NCBI GenBank assembly: GCA_025359355.1
Contig: JANYGR010000375.1
Span: 1-9,282 of the forward strand
Source: Bacteroidota bacterium
GTDB taxonomy: Bacteria; Bacteroidota; Bacteroidia; B-17B0; Aurantibacillaceae
Direction: 5' to 3'
Length of the DNA stretch: 9,282 nt
Part shown: positions 1 through 6,160 of the stretch, in pieces
Numbering within the stretch: position 1 is the stretch's first letter
Layout of the letters: the number at the start of each line of letters is the position of its first letter
Notes under the pieces: model-generated
Told to the model about the DNA's origin: nothing
Seen by the model: the letters and a program-made list of their open reading frames with translations, nothing else
Database searches by the model: none
Program-made: the position numbers and the translations under genes

Positions 1-237
1 TTCTTTTTGAACTATCCGGATATTCCGGATAGTTGAATCTTTATTAAGTTCATTTGTTTTATAGATGTTTTGTAAATGTTCGTTAACAGTTCTGACATCA
101 ACACCAAACAACTCTGCCATTTTCTTTTGATTTAACCAAAAACTTTCTTCTTGAAAAAAGACTTCCACTCTTACATCTCCTTTAGGGGAAGAGTAAAAGA
201 TGATATCATTTGCTTGCGGCGTATGGTCTGTTGACAC
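1..237 (-). CDS. RhuM-family protein, N-terminal part (cut by window edge)
   Basis: This is the first 79 codons of a minus-strand gene that continues beyond the left edge. The translation contains IIFYSSPKGDVRVEVFF at residues 12-28, then SFWLNQKKMAELFGVDVRTV (32-51), a DNA-binding-like segment, then NEHLQNIYKTNELNKDSTIR. This matches the N-terminus of the RhuM family (virulence protein RhuM, also found joined to Fic/DOC-type domains), which usually has about 300 or more residues. The family's molecular role is poorly known; it occurs in accessory and defence-like regions. The start chosen is GTG at 237-235, because an in-frame TAA lies at 249-247 and no ATG occurs before residue 40. No ribosome binding site is visible. 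The family call is from recognition of the motif order. The product beyond residue 79, including any Fic domain, cannot be judged. Confidence 0.82.
   Translation of the reverse strand, partial: MSTDHTPQANDIIFYSSPKGDVRVEVFFQEESFWLNQKKMAELFGVDVRTVNEHLQNIYKTNELNKDSTIRNIRIVQKE
10..34. repeat. Perfect 11-bp inverted repeat inside the RhuM gene
   Basis: The arms at 10-20 (AACTATCCGGA) and 24-34 (TCCGGATAGTT) are exact reverse complements separated by 3 bp. The element also contains two direct copies of TCCGGATA. It lies within the RhuM reading frame at the codons for TIRNIRIV, so it may simply follow from the repeated Ile-Arg codons. It could also be a DNA or RNA hairpin. Function unknown. Confidence 0.7.
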
Positions 238-486
238 GTTTGATAATTATTTTATAAGATAAATTTATTAAAGTATTGGGAATTTAACGGCTATAAATTG
301 TAGCATTTAAAATTAGTTTCTAACACTAAAGAGTAGGCAAACCATAACATTGTTACCGAAATTTATAATAGTATCACAGCGCCTTTATATTTAGCATTGT
401 TTTTTGTAGAAGTGTTGGGGATTTCAAGCGGACTCTGCTTTGCGGTGTTGAAGCTGAAAGAGAGGTGGATAAAGAATAAATTAGCT
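238..486. other. Gap between RhuM and the 141-aa gene, with no convincing gene
   Basis: About 250 bp lie between the RhuM start and the stop of the next minus-strand gene. The only coding-like signal is a 56-codon open stretch on the plus strand from 337 to 504, with no ATG, GTG or TTG near its beginning. It encodes a hydrophobic segment (PLYLALFFVEVLGISSGLCF) followed by a basic tail (KLKERWIKNK). Its codons end in G or C more often than those of the surrounding genes. This looks like the 3' remnant of a small membrane-protein gene, or chance. I see no clear promoter or terminator here. Confidence 0.4.
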
Positions 487-912
487 TTATTTTTTTCTAG
501 AAGCTAAAAAGACGGAAATGACTGCGCCAATAGCAAAAGCTAATATTTTCCATAAATTGTCTAGATTACTAAGCCATACGATGTATTTGTTTTGATTATA
601 ACCACCTTTTTTTAAAAACTCTTTTGCCGTTATATTAACTTTTATGGTATTAGAATCTCCAATTATTATATGCTTATCGTTGTCAAGTTTTTTTACAAGT
701 AAGGAAAAATCTATAGAGTTAATTTGATATTTGTTTTTGACATCTTCTCCAAGTTCATAAGCAACAAATGCTTCCAAAGAGTTGTGTTTTGGGTTTTTAA
801 CAAATCGAAGATTTTCAGATTCCCACTCAATCATTCTTTCTAATATATATTCAAGGGCACATCTTTTATTTTGGTCTATCTCCATAATCAAATCTAAGAA
901 ATAATTATTCAC
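487..912 (-). CDS. Small protein with possible winged-helix region and C-terminal membrane anchor
   Basis: I do not recognise a named family. The 141-residue product is charged and helical in its first two thirds. The segment around residues 45-104, with DFSLLVKKLDNDKHIII, then ITAKEFLKKGGY, resembles the end of a winged-helix domain: a recognition-type helix, a short beta wing, then a final KEFL helix. Residues about 118-137 (LDNLWKILAFAIGAVISVFL) form one hydrophobic segment followed by SRKK, as in a tail-anchored protein. The start given is GTG at 912-910. ATG at 885-883 (residue 10) is an equally plausible start. The gene lies 47 bp after the ATP-grasp stop on the same strand, so co-transcription is possible, but its accessory character suggests an independent insertion. 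DNA binding is inferred only from the shape of the sequence. Confidence 0.7.
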   Translation of the reverse strand: MNNYFLDLIMEIDQNKRCALEYILERMIEWESENLRFVKNPKHNSLEAFVAYELGEDVKNKYQINSIDFSLLVKKLDNDKHIIIGDSNTIKVNITAKEFLKKGGYNQNKYIVWLSNLDNLWKILAFAIGAVISVFLASRKK

Positions 913-959
913 GAAACAAGTATTGTATTTATTAGGGCTTTCAACAGAATGGTAAAAGC

Positions 960-2426
960 CTACATCATCTTAAAATCACCCGCTTCCAATAAATCTTCTT
1001 CGCTTAACATACTAATATCAATTAAGTCGGATCTGTATTGTGCGCGTATGCCTTTGATCCAGCGTTTCGCTCGTTCTGATAATTGAAAATCATCCGACAT
1101 TAAACGCCCACGTAATACTAATATACCTAGATCTGCACCTTCGTATATGTAATCATCTTTTTGTGTGATTTGTAAAAAGAAAGCTTCATTATCATCTTTT
1201 ACTGATTGGCGGTGCGCATCCATTTTTTTAAATACGATGTTGCCGTTTTTTTTCATTTCCCAAATCCCCGATTCAGGAACTTTGGTTGCTAACTCTAATG
1301 ATTTTTTAGTATGCTTAATAATTAGTTGGCTCCAACTATCCATATTTTCTGCCTTCATCCAACGCTCTACTAATTCATTCACATTAATGGCATAAGGCAC
1401 ATCCATCCACTCTAATAAATGAAATAAAAACATAGGCACATCCATCATCGCAAATTTCGAATGATTGGTTAAAGAGCTAACTCCCGATACACGCGGGTTT
1501 AATTCTCCTAAATAAATTTCGTTGGTATCTTTGTCAATTAAAAAATCCAATTCAAAATAACCTTTGTAACCTTCTTTGCGTAATTGGTCTCCAAATTTTT
1601 GAGTATATGTTTTTGCTTTTTCTCTAATGTCGGCATTAAAGGCACTACCAAAAATTTCGTTTCCACACCAACCACCCTTGTAAGGTGTTAGTTCCTTAAA
1701 GCCTACTAATTCTGTCATTAGAGGAGCTACCAATGTACCATATTGAGTAACGCATCCTTCTATAGCTGTACCATAGCAGTTAATGCGTTTCATTATTTTT
1801 ACTTCTTTCTCTTTGATAATTTCTTCAGCATACATATTAAATTCTTCTTCGTTCGAAATAAAAAAAGTAGTGTGTCCCGAATCACCAAAGGGTGTTTGCA
1901 CAACCAAATGTTCTCCTAATTTTTCTGATACTTGACGTAAATGTTTATAATCTGTTACAGGAGACAATACATTGGGAACACAAGCTACGCCTGCCTTTTC
2001 GGCAATGCGGTTAGTGTTTACTTTATTATCTAAAAACGTGCGTAATTGAGCAGATGGGAAACAGACATCCAAACCAATAGCTTTAGCTAGCTGTTCTGTT
2101 TTTTCATCAAACATTAAAAATAAGGCTTTGCCCATATTGCCATTAACTGCATTTGATTTGATGTAATTAATAACTTCGGGATGTTGTAGTAAATAATTAT
2201 TGATGTCTTCGATACTGGTGAATTCTTCGTGTGACACTTCTACTTTCGGAGAAAACAAATTAGGATGTTGCCTCTCATAAGAATCAATGTGGCTAATGTA
2301 TTTGAAATTGTTAACCCATTCGTCCATACCCAATAAATTGAAATTGGTAGCACTGATGAAATAAATTGGCGTCGTATTAGATTTAAAAAACGCTTTGATG
2401 TCGGAGATGCTATGTAGTGTTTTCAT
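960..2426 (-). CDS. ATP-grasp domain enzyme (carboxylate-amine/thiol ligase type)
   Basis: This 488-residue protein has ATP-grasp landmarks. DNKVNTNRIAEKAGVACVP (133-151) is the lysine-containing segment before the central domain. VVQTPFGDSGHTTFFI (175-190) corresponds to the flexible ATP-binding loop. GYFELDFLIDKDTNEIYLGE (289-308) runs into LNPRVSG, where E308, N310 and R312 fit the Mg-ATP acid/Asn/Arg cluster. ATP-grasp enzymes activate a carboxylate as an acyl phosphate and join it to an amine, thiol or bicarbonate. Automatic annotation may call it biotin carboxylase, but I see no biotin-carboxyl-carrier domain and no partner transcarboxylase. Residues about 340-488 form a C-terminal region I cannot name. 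It is the second gene after a PLP decarboxylase on the same strand, separated by 114 bp filled by a palindromic repeat. This suggests, as inference only, that its substrate is related to the decarboxylase substrate or product. Confidence 0.85.
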   Translation of the reverse strand: MKTLHSISDIKAFFKSNTTPIYFISATNFNLLGMDEWVNNFKYISHIDSYERQHPNLFSPKVEVSHEEFTSIEDINNYLLQHPEVINYIKSNAVNGNMGKALFLMFDEKTEQLAKAIGLDVCFPSAQLRTFLDNKVNTNRIAEKAGVACVPNVLSPVTDYKHLRQVSEKLGEHLVVQTPFGDSGHTTFFISNEEEFNMYAEEIIKEKEVKIMKRINCYGTAIEGCVTQYGTLVAPLMTELVGFKELTPYKGGWCGNEIFGSAFNADIREKAKTYTQKFGDQLRKEGYKGYFELDFLIDKDTNEIYLGELNPRVSGVSSLTNHSKFAMMDVPMFLFHLLEWMDVPYAINVNELVERWMKAENMDSWSQLIIKHTKKSLELATKVPESGIWEMKKNGNIVFKKMDAHRQSVKDDNEAFFLQITQKDDYIYEGADLGILVLRGRLMSDDFQLSERAKRWIKGIRAQYRSDLIDISMLSEEDLLEAGDFKMM

Positions 2427-2435
2427 TATAATTAT

Positions 2436-2532
2436 TTTTTGTTTCCCGCTGATTTCGCAGATGTCGCTGATTTTAAAAACATTGTGTGTTTTTTATTTAT
2501 TTTTTCTGTGTTTTTCTGTGTTATCTGCGGGA
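2436..2532. repeat. Palindromic intergenic repeat, copy A (between decarboxylase and ATP-grasp)
   Basis: The element begins with TTTTTGTTTCCCGCTGATTT on the plus strand and ends with TTATCTGCGGGA. The terminal TCCCGC (2444-2449) and GCGGGA (2527-2532) are complementary, and the next 20 bases pair imperfectly. Positions 2436-2474 match 5352-5390 of copy B at 37 of 39 bases, including 27 identical bases in a row. The copy fills most of the 114-bp gap between two co-oriented genes, so it would be transcribed and could fold in the mRNA. Repeats with CCCGC...GCGGG ends and GCAGAT units are, from memory, common in Bacteroidota intergenic regions. Confidence 0.85.
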
Positions 2533-2540
2533 CATCTTTG

Positions 2541-5282
2541 TTATTTTTTTACTTTGACTTTTGTTTCAGGCATTTGAATGGTATGCATGGCACCCATAGC
2601 AGAGATGGTATTTTTACGATTGAGTGCTTCTGGTGTAAATACTTTTAATCCGAGTTCTGCCTTGTAACCATGAATTTCTTTGACATCAAGTGCAATCATA
2701 AATCGTATGATGTCTTCACTCACCACTTGTCCAGGCACTAAAATAGGGAATCCTGGAGGATAAGGAATAACAAATGATGTAGAAACTAATTCTTTATGAT
2801 TAGCTAATTCCTTCAAGCAATCTTTTAATAAAACATATTCGCACAATTCTTCTTCATAAGCCAAGAAAAAGGCTTCACGAATATTTCCACCAGGCACACC
2901 AGGTGATGCTTGAAAGGAGCGATGAAAGTAACTGAAATCAGGTAACGGTGGAACATCTTTAATTAAAGAGGTAATTTGTTTTTTAGAAATTTCTGCTTCG
3001 CGTTTATTTAAGGAGCGATTGCTTTCGTCCAACTCATCTGCAATTTGTAATAAAGCATTAATTAAGAAAGTAACACTGCCTCGCGTTGTTCCAATATTGG
3101 TCATAAATAACACCGTGTTGCGTGATGTTTTATTAACTTGAATATTGAAACGATCCATCAAGTAAGAGTTTTTAAAATCATCGCCTGTAATGCCTGCTTT
3201 TCCTACAGAGAGCGTTACTTTCGTTGGATCTAACACAAACTCATCTTTTTCCCATGCCTCTTCCATACGATCCCAACCATCATGATCAGTATAGTATTCG
3301 CTTGAACCACAAGTACGAAATTCTGCAGGAACAATATCTTTTACCGTTAATACGTGAAAATACTTACTCAACTTTGGATGATCTTGTATTTTAGAACGAA
3401 GGATCATTGCCATTTCAATACTTTGTTCTACTAACTCATAACCCTCTAACTCTACTTGTCTGCGGCCTATATCCAAGGATGCTAAAATTTGATAGTTGGC
3501 AGACGTGGTTGTATGTGTCATGTATGCTTCCTGAAAATTATCAGCAACACGACGGCTAAATTCTTCGTCCCACACTTGTATCATTGAGCCTTGACGAAAG
3601 CATGATAAGGTTTTGTGAGTACTTTGAGTTGCATACACACGAATTTTTACTTTTTCAGGATCAGGTAAAGTAGGAATCTCTCCAGGTTTTAAATTAGCAA
3701 TGTGTTTTTTGTAAGTTGCTTTATACTCTTCACTTCTGTATTTATGAAATAGTTTTTGCGCCACATACATTCCCGTGCGTTGCTTGTAAGTATAGGTAAA
3801 GCTGGCAAAGGCAAACCATGCTTCGTCCCATAAAAAAACCATGTCGGGTTTAATAGCCAAGACTTCTTCCATTACTTTTTCAACATTGTACACTAAGCCA
3901 TCAAAGGTACAGTTGGTTAGCAACAACATTTTCACTTTATCTAAGCGACCTGCTTTACTTAATGCAATCAACCGTTCTTTAATAATGCGTAATGGAACAG
4001 CGCCATACATCGAATATTCCTGAATGGGAAAAGAATCTAAGTAAGCTGGGAAAGCCCCTGCTAATACTAATCCGTAATGATGTGATTTGTGACAATCCCT
4101 ATCAACCAACACTACATCTCCTGGTTTGATAAGCGCTTGTTGTACAATTTTATTGGCTGTAGAAGTTCCGTTGGTAACATAAAAAGTATGTTCAGCACCG
4201 AAAGCTTTAGCTGCTTTTTCTTGTGCTTTTTTTAATGGACCTTTAGGTTGCAACAAAGAGTCTAATCCGCCATTAGTAGCAGATGTTTCCGCTAAAAACA
4301 CATTACGTCCATAAAAATCACCGAAGTCAGAAATCCAACGCGATTTAAAAACAGAGTTACCTCTTGATATTGGCATCGCATGAAAAATACTTGTTGGCTT
4401 TTTGCTATACTCCGTTAAGGCATTATAAAAAGGTGCTTCGAAGCGTTCGTTAACACCACTGATAATAGTTAAATGTAATTCTTGCACATCTTCCATCCGA
4501 TAAAAAATACGACGAAATGCTTTTAAGGTAGAATCCTCTAAATGAGTTAAGGCTGTATCAGTAATGTAGTATAAATCTAACTCTGGTCGGAACTGATGAA
4601 TATATTTTCCTAATAAAGGACCAATTTCGGCGTCACTAATTGTGGTGATGTCAATTTTTAAAACCGTTTGAATGAAAGGTCTAATTTGTTCTGTGATATT
4701 GCTAGAAGCCAGTAAAGGCGCATATCTAATACAAGCTGCTTGTATGTTGTAATTAAAAAACAAACATATTAAGGCGTCTTGAAAAGAATGTTGTACAACA
4801 ATATCATAAGTTAAGTTGTCGTTAGGATTAATAAGCTCTTTAAATTTATGTTTAAGATTCGCTTCTTCAGTTAAAGACAGATTTTCTACATAAAGCACTT
4901 CAAAGTAATTTTTTTTAACATGTTCGGTCGAATTAGAAGAACCTTCTTTACCATAACCATTTGAGAATTTTTCTTCTAAAATTTCGGGATGAGTTCTATA
5001 ATTATCACTAACTAAAATCGAAACAATTTCCGTTATTTGATTGCTAACGGCTTTGAATTCGCGCTTTTCGAAAGATGTTATTAATTTTCGAACTAACGGA
5101 GCTCCCGGAAAAGAAAAATACTGCTCGATACTTAACAGATTTTGAAGCACAACGTTTAATTCTTTTAGTCGTTCGTCAAATACTTCGTTTTGTTGTATAC
5201 GAGTTACGTGATTACTTTTTTCCTTAAGCTCATTCCACAAATCAATTCTCAATTGATTGATGTTATAATGTTTTGAGTTCAT
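2541..5282 (-). CDS. PLP-dependent Orn/Lys/Arg decarboxylase-family protein, long form
   Basis: This 913-residue enzyme has the fold-type I core of the bacterial ornithine/lysine/arginine decarboxylases, which remove the alpha-carboxyl group of a basic amino acid to give a di- or polyamine. FYVTNGTSTANKIV (367-380) is the phosphate-binding segment, and H398 in DRDCHKS should stack on PLP. D486 in FLWDEAW should bind the pyridine nitrogen, and K557 in ATQSTHK is the Schiff-base lysine. TTTSANYQILASLD (591-604) and PYPPGFPILVPG (840-851) are further family landmarks. E. coli relatives have about 710-755 residues; the extra length lies in the N-terminal region (residues 1 to about 300, without a recognised domain) and in a lysine-rich insert of about 34 residues between D486 and K557. 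Substrate (Arg, Lys, Orn or other) cannot be told. The ATG at 5282 is the first start. Repeat copies lie just outside both ends. The ATP-grasp gene follows on the same strand. Confidence 0.9.
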   Translation of the reverse strand: MNSKHYNINQLRIDLWNELKEKSNHVTRIQQNEVFDERLKELNVVLQNLLSIEQYFSFPGAPLVRKLITSFEKREFKAVSNQITEIVSILVSDNYRTHPEILEEKFSNGYGKEGSSNSTEHVKKNYFEVLYVENLSLTEEANLKHKFKELINPNDNLTYDIVVQHSFQDALICLFFNYNIQAACIRYAPLLASSNITEQIRPFIQTVLKIDITTISDAEIGPLLGKYIHQFRPELDLYYITDTALTHLEDSTLKAFRRIFYRMEDVQELHLTIISGVNERFEAPFYNALTEYSKKPTSIFHAMPISRGNSVFKSRWISDFGDFYGRNVFLAETSATNGGLDSLLQPKGPLKKAQEKAAKAFGAEHTFYVTNGTSTANKIVQQALIKPGDVVLVDRDCHKSHHYGLVLAGAFPAYLDSFPIQEYSMYGAVPLRIIKERLIALSKAGRLDKVKMLLLTNCTFDGLVYNVEKVMEEVLAIKPDMVFLWDEAWFAFASFTYTYKQRTGMYVAQKLFHKYRSEEYKATYKKHIANLKPGEIPTLPDPEKVKIRVYATQSTHKTLSCFRQGSMIQVWDEEFSRRVADNFQEAYMTHTTTSANYQILASLDIGRRQVELEGYELVEQSIEMAMILRSKIQDHPKLSKYFHVLTVKDIVPAEFRTCGSSEYYTDHDGWDRMEEAWEKDEFVLDPTKVTLSVGKAGITGDDFKNSYLMDRFNIQVNKTSRNTVLFMTNIGTTRGSVTFLINALLQIADELDESNRSLNKREAEISKKQITSLIKDVPPLPDFSYFHRSFQASPGVPGGNIREAFFLAYEEELCEYVLLKDCLKELANHKELVSTSFVIPYPPGFPILVPGQVVSEDIIRFMIALDVKEIHGYKAELGLKVFTPEALNRKNTISAMGAMHTIQMPETKVKVKK

Positions 5283-5314
5283 AGTAACAATTTGAAAATG
5301 TGTATTCTTTAATG

Positions 5315-5346
5315 ATTTATTTTTTTATCTGAAGTTATCTGCGCCC
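5315..5346. repeat. Partial third copy (half arm) of the palindromic repeat
   Basis: The plus-strand stretch ATTTATTTTTTTATCTGAAG followed by TTATCTGCGCC resembles the right arm of copy A (2490-2531): both have an A/T-rich run, a TCTG unit and a final TTATCTGCG. It sits 33 bp upstream of the decarboxylase start and directly beside copy B, as if a degenerate arm of a neighbouring element remains. It also covers part of the likely promoter region of the decarboxylase. Confidence 0.5.
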
Positions 5347-5351
5347 TAGTA

Positions 5352-5458
5352 TTTTTGTTTCCCGCTGATTTCGCAGATAACGCTGATTTTGATTTATTGA
5401 GACTCATTGCAATGCGTCTGTACTGATTTATTCTGCGTTTATCTGCGTAATCAGCGGG
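5352..5458. repeat. Palindromic intergenic repeat, copy B (98-bp symmetric hairpin)
   Basis: Positions 5361-5458 form a 98-bp imperfect palindrome with its exact centre between 5409 and 5410. The outer 20 bases of the two arms pair at 19 of 20 positions (CCCGCTGATT at 5361 against AATCAGCGGG ending at 5458), and the innermost 9 pair at 8 of 9. The middle of the arms pairs less well, partly because of a one-base offset. With the flanking T-rich leader from 5352 it matches copy A at 37 of 39 bases. It lies between the VOC stop and the decarboxylase start, so it could act as a transcript-end hairpin for the VOC gene or as a mobile palindrome without gene function. Confidence 0.9.
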
Positions 5459-5503
5459 CTATTATTTTTGTTTTTTGCATAGTATTATTATTTTCAAATT
5501 AAT

Positions 5504-6055
5504 TTAATGCTTTGAATGCAATGCTAATCTGTTTCCTTCCGAGTCGATAAATAGGGCGAAATAACCAGCAGTTTCGCTTAAAAATGTTTTTTCCAAAACC
5601 ACTCTGCCACCAGCTTCGTTTATTTTGGCTAATACATCGTTTAAATCATCACCACCATTTAAATACACGAGTGGACCAACTTCGCTAGGCACACAGCCAT
5701 TACCGGTGACAATAGCGCCACTGATACCATTTTCTGCTGGAAAAAATCCCATCGCAAAACCATTTAATTCTACAGTTGTAATTTCTATACCATAGATGTA
5801 ATTAAAAAAAGCAACAGAACGGTAATGATTATAAGCAGGGATTTCGAACCATGTCACAAAATTTTTAAATACAGATTGTTGTTTTAATTTTTGAAGGTTG
5901 GCTTCTTTAATCCTACTTTTTAAATTGACAGTTGATCCCATAACGATGATTTTTTTGTGAGCAATTGAGAGACACATTGTATAGTTTGTTCCCAAATACT
6001 GATACGTAAATATCCTTTTTTTAGTTGATACGTAAGAATAATTTGAGCCACACAT
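5504..6055 (-). CDS. VOC-superfamily (glyoxalase/bleomycin-resistance fold) protein
   Basis: From about residue 64 the protein is a typical single-chain VOC domain made of two beta-alpha-beta-beta-beta modules. FKNFVTWFEIPAYNHYRSV (63-81) begins module one, and GPLVYLNGGDDLNDVLAKI (127-145) with GYFALFIDSEGNRLALHS (164-181) forms module two. E71 and E173 sit where many VOC enzymes hold a metal ion. Relatives of this small type are mostly uncharacterised and act in the cytoplasm; no substrate can be given. The longest frame starts at ATG 6055, but residues 1-38 look unlike the family. The ATG at 5941-5939 (MGSTVNLKSRIK) gives a 145-residue protein of usual size and is my preferred start. The gene is divergent from the urea-transporter operon and lies 221 bp before the decarboxylase on the same strand. 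Confidence 0.85.
   Translation of the reverse strand: MCGSNYSYVSTKKRIFTYQYLGTNYTMCLSIAHKKIIVMGSTVNLKSRIKEANLQKLKQQSVFKNFVTWFEIPAYNHYRSVAFFNYIYGIEITTVELNGFAMGFFPAENGISGAIVTGNGCVPSEVGPLVYLNGGDDLNDVLAKINEAGGRVVLEKTFLSETAGYFALFIDSEGNRLALHSKH
6000..6035. promoter_or_regulatory. Direct repeat TGATACGTAA x2, possible operator
   Basis: The 10-mer TGATACGTAA occurs at 6000-6009 and again at 6026-6035, a 26-bp period. Each copy holds the palindromic core TACGTA. Read through the longest VOC frame the two copies fall in different frames (YVST and TYQY), so they do not encode a protein repeat. If the VOC gene starts at 5941, both lie in its leader, 60-95 bp upstream, and about 125-160 bp upstream of the divergent urea-transporter gene. 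A regulator-binding role is inference. Confidence 0.35.
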
Positions 6056-6066
6056 TTCCCTGATTC

Positions 6067-6099
6067 ACCTCAATTCTTTATTTTGAAAGGCTTTGAGGT
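6067..6099. promoter_or_regulatory. Inverted repeat in the divergent intergenic region
   Basis: ACCTCAA at 6067-6073 and TTGAGGT at 6093-6099 are exact reverse complements with 19 bp between them. The pair lies just upstream of the longest VOC start and 60 bp upstream of the urea-transporter start. It could be an operator shared by the two divergent genes, or a hairpin. I could not place a convincing Bacteroidota-type promoter (TTG with TAnnTTTG) with correct spacing here; TAATTTTA at 6122-6129 is the closest -7-like match. Confidence 0.3.
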
Positions 6100-6160
6100 T
6101 AAACTCACCGATTTATATTAGTAATTTTAGACTATTGTTATTTATAGAACATAAAAAAAC

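Noticed and set aside
481..507. Inverted repeat TTAGCTT/AAGCTAA as a terminator for the 141-aa gene
   Set aside because: The stem is only 7 AT-rich pairs, overlaps the stop codon, has a 13-base loop and no clean T run after it on either strand.
1165..1395. Open frame on the plus strand inside the ATP-grasp gene
   Set aside because: It lies wholly within a well-supported gene on the other strand and its translation has no recognisable motif.
960..2426. Naming the ATP-grasp protein biotin carboxylase (accC)
   Set aside because: The shared motifs belong to the whole ATP-grasp superfamily; no biotin carrier or carboxyltransferase gene is near.
2395..2648. Two overlapping plus-strand open frames rich in Phe, Leu and Cys, resembling membrane peptides
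   Set aside because: They run through palindromic repeat A and the ends of two real minus-strand genes; the hydrophobicity comes from the T-rich repeat.
3841..4023. Plus-strand open frame inside the decarboxylase gene
   Set aside because: Antisense shadow of a conserved coding region; no motif.
2541..5282. Naming the decarboxylase speA, adiA, ldcC or speC
   Set aside because: Substrate-determining residues cannot be assigned by eye in this divergent long form.
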